From positions 1-11,750 of the forward strand of contig JAUWKY010000024.1 in NCBI GenBank assembly GCA_030613915.1: a stretch of 11,750 bases of DNA, in the 5' to 3' direction. Numbering within the stretch: position 1 is the first letter of the stretch; the number at the start of each line of letters is the position of its first letter. Positions 1 to 6,653 of this stretch are shown here, one piece after another. The stretch comes from Syntrophobacterales bacterium (lineage in GTDB: Bacteria > Desulfobacterota > Syntrophobacteria > BM002). The notes under the pieces were generated by a model. It did not search any database. It saw only the letters and a program-made list of their open reading frames with translations, and had not been told where the DNA came from. Made by a program: the position numbers and the translations under genes.

Positions 1-1
1 T

Positions 2-163
2 GAGAAGGAGCAGGAGACCATCACTGAGGACGGTGAACCCATAACGCTTTCGGTCAAGGGAAGACATGACGTCTCGGCCATACCCCGCATCGTGCCCGTT
101 TGCACAGCCATGGTGCGGTTGGTTCTGGCGGACATGTTGCTACAACAGAAAGCGATCCGGTAA
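2..163 (+). CDS. aroC: Chorismate synthase, C-terminal end (partial)
   Basis: This is the last 53 codons of chorismate synthase, cut by the window edge and ending at TAA 161-163. The enzyme converts 5-enolpyruvylshikimate-3-phosphate to chorismate, the last common step to aromatic amino acids, folate and quinones, using reduced FMN in the cytoplasm. The visible tail matches the conserved C-terminal block: [14 protein letters not shown], then a helix ending LVLADMLL, the usual end of the family. One oddity is a threonine (residue 35 of the fragment, in VCTAM) at a position where I recall the family signature having glutamate. The stop codon is followed at once by a heptad repeat array, and the next gene (230-562) converges on it from the other strand. 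Confidence 0.93.
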   Translation, partial: EKEQETITEDGEPITLSVKGRHDVSAIPRIVPVCTAMVRLVLADMLLQQKAIR

Positions 164-232
164 GTGGTGAGCAGTAAGCAGTAAGCAGCGTATGATTATT
201 TTGTCCAGCCGCTTACGGCTTACCGCTTACTA
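161..232. repeat. Heptad-repeat inverted repeat between convergent genes
   Basis: Starting at the aroC stop codon, 7-base units follow one another: GTGGTGA (164-170), GCAGTAA twice (171-184) and GCAGCGT (185-191). After a loop of about 18 bases the complementary strand version appears as three units of the CGCTTAC type (210-230), running up to the stop codon of the - strand gene. The arms can pair with roughly one mismatch per heptad. Its position between two gene ends suits a bidirectional terminator or RNA-stabilising hairpin. There is no clean T-tract, so that role is inference. Confidence 0.7.
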
Positions 233-562
233 AGTCTTGAGCTTTAATTTCTCAAACAACCCGTCTGCGTACTCCAGAATATAGTCGCGCTGGTTTTTGT
301 TAGCATACTGAACGCACCCACAGCGGAGACGAGCCCGGGTGCGAATTAACAGTTCGAAGCTCACGGACTGGCGGTCCAGATTGACGGCGAAATAATAAGG
401 CTGACAGTCCGTGTGTTCTAACTGCAGCTCTCCATAAAGCGATTCAGGCACGAGGACCCAGTAAATCCCTGGTAGATCGCCAGCCTCTGAATTGCCGTTG
501 AAATAATCTTCCAGCTTTAGAAAATCCCCTTCTCGCAATTGGTCTATCACGTATTGTTTCAT
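230..562 (-). CDS. Conserved-looking small protein of unknown function
   Basis: A 110-residue protein starting MKQYVIDQLREGDF. I do not recognise the family. It reads as a real soluble protein: no signal peptide or membrane helix, balanced composition, and a recognisable alternation of helices and strands. Notable pieces are HTDCQPYYFAVNL near the middle, a CxC pair (RCGCVQYA) at about residues 80-87 and a helical C-terminus. The CxC and the single earlier cysteine could bind metal, but nothing proves it. The start is supported by an AAAAGG-like ribosome site about 10 bases upstream. The gene stands alone, convergent with aroC and separated from it only by the heptad inverted repeat. Confidence 0.75.
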   Translation of the reverse strand: MKQYVIDQLREGDFLKLEDYFNGNSEAGDLPGIYWVLVPESLYGELQLEHTDCQPYYFAVNLDRQSVSFELLIRTRARLRCGCVQYANKNQRDYILEYADGLFEKLKLKT

Positions 563-644
563 AGCGTCTATGCACCTTTTCTATTCGGCCCCAACTAAAT
601 TTATTATGTCCACTATTTTCTCAAGATTTAACAGCCTCCCTTTG

Positions 645-715
645 CTGGAGTAATGGAGTGTTGGAAAAACCCATAAGTTGTAGATCTGCGACAACCCGTT
701 ACTCCAGCACTCCAG
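645..715. repeat. Inverted repeat with 8-base periodic arms
   Basis: The left arm (645-663) is two TGGAGT-containing units 8 bases apart. The right arm (697-715) is the complementary form with two ACTCC units 8 bases apart. Fourteen of 19 arm positions are complementary, plus some possible G-T pairs. It resembles the heptad repeats elsewhere in the window but has an 8-base period. The function is unknown. Confidence 0.65.
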
Positions 716-924
716 TGAGGTAGTTAGCAGCTGCAAGCTCGGAAAGAGATGTACCATTTGCTCGCCTACCATAGTCTCGCACGACTTAATTGTAAAATCG
801 TTTTTGCTGGATTTCCGGGAAACCTTTCGCTAGAATGCTTAGAAGGATGTACTATGCAATAACTAGTTTTCGTACACGATCACAAGTTCTGCTTCAGGGA
901 CCATCGAGTCGCCGAATTGAGCGT

Positions 925-953
925 TTGAATTTTGTTAATAGTCACATCATAAT
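925..953 (+). promoter_or_regulatory. Possible sigma-70 promoter for the isomerase gene
   Basis: TTGAAT (925-930) and CATAAT (948-953) are separated by exactly 17 bases, matching 4/6 and 5/6 of the sigma-70 consensus hexamers. They lie about 85 bases upstream of the GTG start at 1036. This is seen by eye only; transcription has not been shown. Confidence 0.45.
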
Positions 954-1035
954 CCAAAAAATACCAGAGGTGCATTGATACATTGCCAGCAGTGAAAATG
1001 TGCCTGACGCCATGAGTATGGGAAGCTGAAAGACA

Positions 1036-1878
1036 GTGGGAGATCAAATCCTTGACCCAAAGAGGCGTTATGGCAGATTGTTGGATCAAGTGCAGGTGAA
1101 CGCACCTTACCGGCAACTTGTAGACCGATACCTAGAGTCATTTGTTCACTACGGCCTAAACCCGGAGATAGGCTTTGACGCTCATGTCCTGAAAACATTC
1201 AGTGAGGAGGGCATGGCAAAAGTGGCCCGCCTCATTGCAGATTGCGGTAGAACCACTACTTTCCACGGACCATTTATGGACCTTGCTCCCGGGGGTATCG
1301 ATGAACAAATCCGGGCAGTCACAGCCCGGCGGCTGCAACGGACCATGGAACTGGTTCCCCTTTTCCGCCCGCTCAGCATAGTGTTTCATGCGGGTTATGA
1401 TGAACGTCGTTATCACGCACACCGTGCAGAGTGGTTGTCCGGAAGCTTGGCCACCTGGGAACCTCTCATTCGGCAGGCCGAAGAGATGGGGGTGGTGATC
1501 CACCTTGAAAACGTTTATGAGCAAACGCCGGAGATGATCCTTACCCTCATAGAAGAGATGGACTCAGAAAATCTCGGTTTTTGTCTGGATATGGGTCATA
1601 TGAACGTTTTCGGAGAAGTTGCCTTAGCGGAATGGCTTGACGCTTTGGGTCCCCATCTCAAAGAGGTTCACCTTCATGACAACAACGGCCACAGCGACAG
1701 CCACGGTCCCATCGGCAGCGGCACAGCACCATTTAAGGAGCTATTTCAGTACTTGCACGATCAAGAAAAGAGACCCGTGGTTACTCTCGAGCCGCATGAA
1801 GAGGCGACGCTCTGGGCGAGCCTGGAAAACCTGGAGAAGCTCTGGCCTTGGCAGGAGGAGGGCCCCCAGCGATTTTAG
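1036..1878 (+). CDS. Sugar phosphate isomerase/epimerase-like TIM-barrel protein
   Basis: A 280-residue protein of the xylose isomerase-like / AP endonuclease 2 superfamily: metal-dependent TIM barrels that isomerise or epimerise sugars and related compounds. Candidate metal or catalytic residues sit at strand ends as expected: H77 (FHGPF), H118 (FHAG), E158 (HLENV), D185 and H188 (DMGH), H212/H214 (HLHDN), H223 (near GPIGSG) and E252 (LEPH). There is no signal peptide. The substrate cannot be told from the sequence or from the neighbours. The start is uncertain: GTG 1036 lies just after an in-frame stop (1027-1029) and has a weak ribosome site. TTG 1078 or 1081 would begin just before the first conserved block (VNAPYR) and has AGAGG upstream, so the true protein may be about 265 residues. 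Confidence 0.85.
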   Translation: MGDQILDPKRRYGRLLDQVQVNAPYRQLVDRYLESFVHYGLNPEIGFDAHVLKTFSEEGMAKVARLIADCGRTTTFHGPFMDLAPGGIDEQIRAVTARRLQRTMELVPLFRPLSIVFHAGYDERRYHAHRAEWLSGSLATWEPLIRQAEEMGVVIHLENVYEQTPEMILTLIEEMDSENLGFCLDMGHMNVFGEVALAEWLDALGPHLKEVHLHDNNGHSDSHGPIGSGTAPFKELFQYLHDQEKRPVVTLEPHEEATLWASLENLEKLWPWQEEGPQRF

Positions 1879-1965
1879 ATTTAGGAATGCGGATTGCGGA
1901 ATTCGAAATAAGTCCTTTATTTAAGCTTTATTAATTTCAATCCGAAATCCGAGATCCCCAATCCG
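1876..1965. repeat. Heptad-repeat array with inverted arms at a gene end
   Basis: Beginning with the TAG stop codon, 7-base units run to about 1910, for example CGGATTG (1890-1896) and CGGAATT (1897-1903). After a 27-base A/T-rich loop the opposite-strand form follows as four units in strict 7-base register: CAATCCG (1938-1944), AAATCCG (1945-1951), AGATCCC (1952-1958) and CAATCCG (1959-1965). The arms are partly complementary, so a long imperfect hairpin could form downstream of the isomerase gene. There is no T-tract. Confidence 0.7.
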
Positions 1966-2105
1966 AAATGTTAGGAGGGGCGTGCTTATAAGAATTGGCT
2001 GACGGACAAAGTTTTCACGATCCACCGTAGATTCGTGGTTGAATGAGGCAACAAACCAGTGAGAATCCGAAAGGGCGAGCCGTGGAAGCACTAGAGGAAA
2101 GGTCG

Positions 2106-2336
2106 ATGAAGACGCTGGTGGAATACATTGTCAAAGCCCTGGTTGACGATCCTGATCAAATCGTGATAGCCGAGAGAATTGGCCGCAACACCACCATTAT
2201 TGAGTTGTCGGTTGCCAAGGAAGACATTGGTAAAGTTATCGGCAAAGAGGGACGCACCATTAACGCCATCCGCACCATAGTCAATGCTGCCGGTGCCAGT
2301 CAAAAGAAGCGGGTGGTACTTGAGGTTATGGGTTAA
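2106..2336 (+). CDS. khpA: KH-domain RNA-binding protein KhpA
   Basis: A 76-residue protein of the KhpA (YlqC, formerly UPF0109) family, a single KH domain that binds RNA. In Gram-positive bacteria it works with KhpB/Jag and affects cell division and small-RNA biology; its role in Desulfobacterota is less clear. The KH signature is clear: IGKVIGKEGRT with the GKEG loop at residues 46-49, then a helix (INAIRTIVNAA) and the last strand (KKRVVLEVMG). ATG 2106 is chosen over the in-frame ATG at 2043 because AGAGGAAAGG (2094-2103) lies directly upstream and the family starts at this MKTLVEYI-type motif. In many bacteria the gene lies between rpsP and rimM; here it stands alone. Confidence 0.92.
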   Translation: MKTLVEYIVKALVDDPDQIVIAERIGRNTTIIELSVAKEDIGKVIGKEGRTINAIRTIVNAAGASQKKRVVLEVMG

Positions 2337-2495
2337 ATCTAATTGGCTCCTGATCGACGGCCATCGGGGTTTGGGTTTCCTCTTCCCTAATCTTTATTAT
2401 TAAAAATTAGGATCGGACATAATGGATAGCGGAACTGTGGTATTTTTATGTGTAGGAGTACAATGTATACTGACTGCGCTCGATGGTGGAGCTTG

Positions 2496-2517
2496 GCAAT
2501 TGCCATCTTGCAATTGC
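2496..2517. promoter_or_regulatory. Paired GCAATTGC palindromes upstream of the Lon-like gene
   Basis: The 8-base palindrome GCAATTGC occurs at 2496-2503 and again at 2510-2517, one and a half helical turns apart, about 60-80 bases before the protease start. It could be an operator or a small hairpin. A TACAAT -10-like box lies at 2459-2464 without a convincing -35. No known regulator is matched. Confidence 0.3.
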
Positions 2518-2577
2518 TAGAAGCGCTATGATATTTAGATCGCGTTCGCACTTACTGATATCTCAAGGAGGGACGTA

Positions 2578-5028
2578 ATGGCCAAGAAGTTCAAAGAAGT
2601 GCCGGTTGATCAGCTCTACACTCGCATTGATCCTGAGTCTCTCGGTTTTGATACCACCGAAAAACTCTGCGCCCCCGAGGAAGGAGTGGTGGCTCAGGAG
2701 CGGGCCATTGAAGCGCTCAAATTCGGCATGGGCATGCAAGATATCGATTACAATATTTTCGTGGCGGGACAGCCCAAGACGGGACTGACGTATATTGCCA
2801 GGACCTTTCTTGAAAAGACAGCCAAAGAGGAACCGACCCCTCCTGATTCGTGTTATGTCTACAATTTCAAAGAGCCTGATAGCCCAAAATGTATCAGTCT
2901 GTCTGCCGGGCGCGGGAAAGATTTGAAAAAAAGCATGGAGCAGTTCGTGCAAACGCTCCAGGAAAAAATACCCGAGGTTTTTGACAGCGAGGACTACAGT
3001 GCCAAAGAGGCCGAAGTCCATCAAGGATTTGAAAGCAAGAGGCGTGATATCATTGACGCCCTCTCCAAAAGAGCGAAAGAGCAGGGGTTCATTCTCCAAT
3101 TCTCCCAAGTAGGAATGGTGATTGTTCCCGGCACCGAAGAGGGCCAGCCCATGTCACAGGAGGAGCTCAGTCAGCTTCCTGAAGACAAAAAGAAGGCCCT
3201 CAGGGAGAAAAGCGACCAGTTGCAGAAAGAGATGAAAGATGCCATCAAGGAAATCCGCAAGGCGGAAGTAGCTTTCCGGGAGAAGCACAATAAGTTGGAT
3301 GCCGAAATAGCCATGTACGTGGTCGGCCACCTTATGGAAACTCTGGAAGAGCAATTCAAGGACGAGGAAGAAGCACTGGAGTATTTCAAAGAAGTACAAG
3401 AAGACATACTGGACAGCATCGATGACTTCAAAACCAAGCCGGAGCCCCAACAGCAGGCTGCTCCTATGCCTATGCCGCCAAAGGAAGTGACGTTTCGTAA
3501 ATACGACATCAATGTACTCATAGATCATTCGGAGACTGAAGGGGCACCAGTTATCATCGAATCAAATCCCAGTTATCCGAATCTATTTGGCAGCATTGAG
3601 CGTCAGGCCTATTTTGGCGCCCTCTTTACCGATTTCACCATGATCAAGCCTGGAGCCCTTCATAAGGCCAATGGGGGTTACCTGGTAATGAAGGCCCTGG
3701 ATCTTTTGAAATACTGGATATCATGGGAGGCCCTGAAGCGGGCCATTAAAGATCGGGAGATCAAGATAGAAGATCTCGGCGAACTCTATGGCCTCTTCAG
3801 CACCCGCACCCTGAAACCAACGCCCATACCCCTCAATGTTAAACTGGTTCTCACCGGTGATCCCTATCTCTATCAGTTGCTCTACATTTACGACGATCGT
3901 TTCCCCAAGCTGTTCAAGGTCAAGGCTCACCTGGACACCGAGGTAGATAACACTGAGGACAATCTCAAACAGGGTGCCTGCGTGATGTCCAAGTTCTGTG
4001 TTGATCGAGGACTACGTCATGTGACTAATGATGGCGTCGCTCGGGTTCTCGAGCATAGCATGGAGGTCACCGGTGATCGGGAGAAGCTTACCCTGAAACT
4101 CGCCGACATCAGTGATCTGCTCAAAGAGGCTGATTATTACGCTGGTGTGAATAAATCTAAACACATCAAGAGCGAGCATGTGCAAAGGGCAATAGATAAG
4201 AAGAGGTTTCGAGCCAGTCTCTATGAAGAAAAAGTTCAGGAACTGGTCAAGAAAGATATTTTTTGGATTGAAACCGACGGCCATAAAGTGGGCCAGGTCA
4301 ATGGCCTCTCCATTCTGATGACGGGGGATCACGAATTTGGTAAACCAAGTCGTATCACTGCCACGGTCTCCATGGGTAAAAGTGGGGTGGTAAACATTGA
4401 CAGAGAGGCGAAACTAAGCGGGAACATACACACAAAGGGTGTTATGATCCTTAACGCCTACATCAAGGAGAAGTTTGCTCACAATAAGCCTTTGAGCCTG
4501 TCGGCCAGTCTCTGTTTTGAACAGAGTTATGGCATGATTGATGGAGACAGCGCCTCCAGCACCGAACTCTACGTGCTGCTCTCTGCTATCTCCGGAGTGC
4601 CAATCTACCAGGGCCTTGCTGTTACCGGCTCAGTGAGCCAGAAGGGAGAAATCCAGCCCATCGGTGGGGCGACCCGCAAAATCGAGGGTTTCTTCGATAT
4701 CTGTAAGCATAAGGGGCTCACTGGTAAACAAGGGGTAATGATCCCGGAGAAAAATGTCAATAACTTGATGCTTCGACGTGATGTGGTGGAGGCAGTGGAG
4801 AAAGGTAAGTTCCATGTTTACCCGGTCACCACCGTTGAAGAGGGTATTGAAATTCTTACCGGAATGGAAGCCGGCGAGATTCAGGAAGACGGCACCTACC
4901 CGGAGGGCACTCTTTATCGCAAGGTGGACGACAGACTCAGAGAGATGGCCGAAATGGAAAAAGAGTTTGGCAAGGGCAAGGAAGATGAAGAGGAGAGTCA
5001 AAAAGAAGACAATGAAAATGCTGAATAG
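2578..5028 (+). CDS. Lon-family protease, LonC-like, with degenerate Walker motifs
   Basis: An 816-residue cytoplasmic protease of the Lon-like (AAA_32 / Lon_C) group, started at ATG 2578 after a strong AAGGAGGGA site. Order: an N-terminal AAA-like region; a long charged helical insert (about 140-290, probable coiled coil); the rest of the AAA-like core; and a C-terminal Lon protease domain (about 570-780) with a highly charged tail. The protease dyad is intact: S658 in DGDSAS and K701 in GGATRKIEG, 43 residues apart as in E. coli Lon (S679/K722). The Walker A position reads GQPKTGLT (64-71), with leucine at the usual P-loop lysine. The Walker B region (GGYLVMKALDLL, 366-377) lacks the Asp-Glu pair. 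This recalls LonC, described as an ATP-independent Lon-like protease. It has its own terminator and is apparently a single-gene unit. Confidence 0.9.
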   Translation: MAKKFKEVPVDQLYTRIDPESLGFDTTEKLCAPEEGVVAQERAIEALKFGMGMQDIDYNIFVAGQPKTGLTYIARTFLEKTAKEEPTPPDSCYVYNFKEPDSPKCISLSAGRGKDLKKSMEQFVQTLQEKIPEVFDSEDYSAKEAEVHQGFESKRRDIIDALSKRAKEQGFILQFSQVGMVIVPGTEEGQPMSQEELSQLPEDKKKALREKSDQLQKEMKDAIKEIRKAEVAFREKHNKLDAEIAMYVVGHLMETLEEQFKDEEEALEYFKEVQEDILDSIDDFKTKPEPQQQAAPMPMPPKEVTFRKYDINVLIDHSETEGAPVIIESNPSYPNLFGSIERQAYFGALFTDFTMIKPGALHKANGGYLVMKALDLLKYWISWEALKRAIKDREIKIEDLGELYGLFSTRTLKPTPIPLNVKLVLTGDPYLYQLLYIYDDRFPKLFKVKAHLDTEVDNTEDNLKQGACVMSKFCVDRGLRHVTNDGVARVLEHSMEVTGDREKLTLKLADISDLLKEADYYAGVNKSKHIKSEHVQRAIDKKRFRASLYEEKVQELVKKDIFWIETDGHKVGQVNGLSILMTGDHEFGKPSRITATVSMGKSGVVNIDREAKLSGNIHTKGVMILNAYIKEKFAHNKPLSLSASLCFEQSYGMIDGDSASSTELYVLLSAISGVPIYQGLAVTGSVSQKGEIQPIGGATRKIEGFFDICKHKGLTGKQGVMIPEKNVNNLMLRRDVVEAVEKGKFHVYPVTTVEEGIEILTGMEAGEIQEDGTYPEGTLYRKVDDRLREMAEMEKEFGKGKEDEEESQKEDNENAE

Positions 5029-5053
5029 ATAGTAACGACATTCTAACCGAAGC

Positions 5054-5092
5054 GGGCGCTCTCGAGGGTTTTCTTGAATGAGGCGCCCTTTT
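5054..5092 (+). terminator. Intrinsic terminator of the Lon-like gene
   Basis: GGGCGC (5054-5059) pairs with GCGCCC (5083-5088), extended imperfectly by CTC/GAG, and is followed by TTTTC. It lies 26 bases after the protease stop codon. The loop is rather long (about 20 bases), but position and T-tract fit. Confidence 0.75.
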
Positions 5093-5102
5093 CATTTAGT
5101 AA

Positions 5103-5158
5103 AAGGCACAAGGCTCAGGGCGCAAGGCATAAGGTAAAGGAGGCAGAATTCAGGAGTA
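5103..5158. repeat. Array of eight degenerate heptads
   Basis: Eight consecutive 7-base units fill 5103-5158: AAGGCAC (5103-5109), AAGGCTC (5110-5116), AGGGCGC, AAGGCAT, AAGGTAA, AGGAGGC, AGAATTC and AGGAGTA. The section 5131-5157 matches 11640-11666 at 25 of 27 positions, so this is a dispersed repeat with at least two good copies in the window. It runs straight into the hairpin at 5160-5195. Confidence 0.75.
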
Positions 5159-5159
5159 G

Positions 5160-5195
5160 GTCGGATGGTTTCCGCCTCGGCGGAGTTCATCCGAC
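5160..5195. repeat. REP-like hairpin
   Basis: GTCGGATG (5160-5167) pairs with CATCCGAC (5188-5195), and inside it CCGCC (5172-5176) pairs with GGCGG (5179-5183) around a 2-base loop. The 36 bases make an almost continuous stem, preceded by TAG as in many REP sequences that begin GTAGG. It is probably a non-autonomous REP element; no REP-associated transposase is in the window. Confidence 0.7.
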
Positions 5196-5210
5196 GCCAA
5201 TCTGGGGCTA

Positions 5211-5252
5211 AACCACTAAGATCCCAAAGCACACTTTGTGACCTTTGTGGTT
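5211..5252. repeat. Imperfect 42-bp palindrome ahead of the HAD gene
   Basis: AACCACTAAG (5211-5220) mirrors the right end, which closes with TTTGTGGTT (5244-5252); CAAAG and CTTTG pair near the centre. It is one of a type of AACCACNAAG...CTTNGTGGTT repeat often seen between bacterial genes. It lies 25 bases before the HAD start codon, so it would fall in that gene's leader if transcription starts upstream. Confidence 0.65.
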
Positions 5253-5277
5253 GGTTCTGAATTACAGAAAGAAAGTG

Positions 5278-5958
5278 ATGAGAAAACAGGCTGCACTAGA
5301 AGCTGTCTTATTCGATATGGACGGGGTGATTATCGACAGTGAACCGCTATGGTCGAAAGCTGAGCAACAGCTCCTGGCTCGCAGGAATCTTCGCTACTCG
5401 CCACAACTGAAAACTGTCATGATGGGACTAGACTCCAGTGAAGCTGTTGGCTTTTTGATAAAACACTACGATCTCAAAGAGAGCGTAAGCGATGTGGTTG
5501 AGGAGCGTAACCAGCTGATTGCCGGCCTCTTCCGGCAGTTCCTCCGACCGATGCCGCATGCTTTGCAGTTGCTCAGATCAGTGCGGGACTCTCAGATTAA
5601 GACTGGCTTGGCCTCCTCATCACCGAAGGAGCTTGTGGATTTGGCCTTGGGCAGGCTCAATATCACCAGGCTGTTCGATCTCATTTTGAGTGGTGACCAG
5701 GTGGCTCGCGGAAAGCCTGCACCGGATATCTATCTGACGGCGGCCAGGAAGTTGGGGGTGAGTCACGAGAGTTGCCTCGTGATTGAAGATGCCCCCCATG
5801 GGGTGGCTGCGGCGAAAGCCGCCGGCATGTGCTGTCTGGCGATCAGCACGAGTGCGAGCGAGCCAGAACTTGCCGCCGCTGACAGGGTGGTGGGGGATTT
5901 TGACGAGGTGAATCTTCAAACGCTGCAAGAACTCATGCAGCGAGCTCAGGTTGAATAA
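5278..5958 (+). CDS. HAD-superfamily phosphatase or phosphomutase
   Basis: A 226-residue cytoplasmic HAD hydrolase, subfamily IA, like beta-phosphoglucomutase and sugar-phosphate phosphatases. All four motifs are present: FDMDG with nucleophile D13 and acid/base D15; S113 in GLASSS; K146 in RGKPAPD; and E170/D171 in VIEDAPHG. Residues about 18-90 form the alpha-helical cap. The DSEPLW sequence after motif I is typical of the phosphatases acting on small sugar phosphates, so hexitol or deoxyhexose phosphatase activity is plausible, but the substrate is unproven. ATG 5278 is preferred over the TTG at 5245, which lies inside the palindrome and adds residues unlike the family. The ribosome site (AAAGAAAG) is weak. 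Confidence 0.9.
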   Translation: MRKQAALEAVLFDMDGVIIDSEPLWSKAEQQLLARRNLRYSPQLKTVMMGLDSSEAVGFLIKHYDLKESVSDVVEERNQLIAGLFRQFLRPMPHALQLLRSVRDSQIKTGLASSSPKELVDLALGRLNITRLFDLILSGDQVARGKPAPDIYLTAARKLGVSHESCLVIEDAPHGVAAAKAAGMCCLAISTSASEPELAAADRVVGDFDEVNLQTLQELMQRAQVE

Positions 5959-5979
5959 CAAAGCGATATAAAGTAGAAT
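5951..5979 (+). promoter_or_regulatory. Possible sigma-70 promoter for the gene at 6056
   Basis: TTGAAT (5951-5956) and TAGAAT (5974-5979) are 17 bases apart (4/6 and 5/6 consensus matches). The -35 box overlaps the last codons of the HAD gene. The next start codon is about 75 bases on. The -35 hexamer is the same as at 925-930. Not tested. Confidence 0.45.
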
Positions 5980-6055
5980 TTTAATGGTAGTGGTTTAATA
6001 AAGACAATCTTTTTGGGTTCAGAAAATAATCCCAGATTTTTTTACAAGGAAAGTT

Positions 6056-6571
6056 ATGGCCCGTATTATCTATGACTTGGCCTCCAAGGGCAAGGGACTG
6101 TACCATATCTACACAGATCTTGATTTCTGGGATGCCCGCGGTGTGGTTAAAGGTCTTGCCAAGGTAAGAAGAAATTTTGGCAATTCGCCGCCGGGTGATC
6201 AGTACCCCACCCAGGTGGTGGTTGAAGATATGAGCCAAAGGGTTAAGGGTGAGATCGAGAAACGGTTAAAGCGCGCCATACCGTCCCCGCCCCGCCACCT
6301 TATCGTTCAGGCCATCATTTTTTCGGGAAAGTTCGAGTTTGACTGGCGCCAATACTATCCTGATCGATGGTCTGCGGACAGAGTACTCTTTTTTACCCGC
6401 AAGCGGCTGCCCATGAATCAACCCGTGATCAATAGCGCCTACAAGTGGGTGGAACTTGCCATCAACGACAATATTGTTACCATTCAACAACACCAAGGAG
6501 CCCGACCGGAAGAAATCCGGAAAAGTGGAAGAAAGCAAAAAGAAACACCATTTGGTCCCACATGCTTTTAG
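6056..6571 (+). CDS. Unrecognised 171-residue basic protein
   Basis: I do not recognise this protein. The start is well supported by AAGGAAAG (6046-6053) three bases before ATG 6056. It is soluble, with no signal peptide or membrane helix. It has an ordered N-terminal part (ARIIYDLASKGKGLYHIY) and a core of alternating strands and charged helices, including a strand at HLIVQAIIFSGKFEF and a WRQYYPDRW segment. The C-terminal 25 residues are polar, basic and probably disordered. Its TAG stop is formed by the first bases of the 30-bp palindrome at 6570-6599, so the present C-terminus may have been set by insertion of that element. It has its own putative promoter overlapping the end of the HAD gene. 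No function can be assigned. Confidence 0.75.
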   Translation: MARIIYDLASKGKGLYHIYTDLDFWDARGVVKGLAKVRRNFGNSPPGDQYPTQVVVEDMSQRVKGEIEKRLKRAIPSPPRHLIVQAIIFSGKFEFDWRQYYPDRWSADRVLFFTRKRLPMNQPVINSAYKWVELAINDNIVTIQQHQGARPEEIRKSGRKQKETPFGPTCF

Positions 6572-6605
6572 CCCGGATGATTCATGAATCATCCGGGCTG
6601 GTTTT
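6570..6605 (+). terminator. Perfect 30-bp palindrome, probable terminator
   Basis: The half-site AGCCCGGATGATTCA (6570-6584) is followed directly by its exact reverse complement to 6599, with no unpaired spacer, then GG and TTTT (6602-6605). The stop codon of the preceding gene (6569-6571) overlaps its first bases. It can act as an intrinsic terminator, with the central bases forming the loop. It could equally be a dispersed palindromic element. Confidence 0.65.
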
Positions 6606-6653
6606 GACGGGTAGTTCGGACCGGCTTCGGAATAGGAGAGAAAGGCAGCGAAG

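Larger units (their letters stand above)
563..1035. other. 473-bp gene-free region
   Basis: This gap separates two divergent genes (230-562 on -, 1036-1878 on +). It holds an inverted repeat at 645-715 and a promoter-like pair at 925-953, both listed separately. Open frames here are short, lack convincing ribosome sites and overlap the repeat. I see no RNA gene or riboswitch fold. The middle part (about 720-920) holds nothing I can name. Confidence 0.6.

Noticed and set aside
161..232. CRISPR array
   Set aside because: Units are 7 bases, directly adjacent without spacers, and no cas genes are present; the same holds for the other heptad arrays.
581..772. 63-residue - strand open frame
   Set aside because: It lies over the 645-715 inverted repeat and has no ribosome site.
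847..978. 43-residue open frame after AGAAGG
   Set aside because: The purine-rich site touches the ATG without spacing, the sequence matches no family I know, and it overlaps the likely promoter at 925-953.
2043..2105. Upstream ATG extending KhpA by 21 residues
   Set aside because: The extension is unlike the family, and a strong ribosome site lies inside it, directly before ATG 2106.
2494..2511. Sigma-54 promoter (TGGCA...TTGCA) before the Lon-like gene
   Set aside because: The spacing from GG to GC is 15 bases instead of 12.
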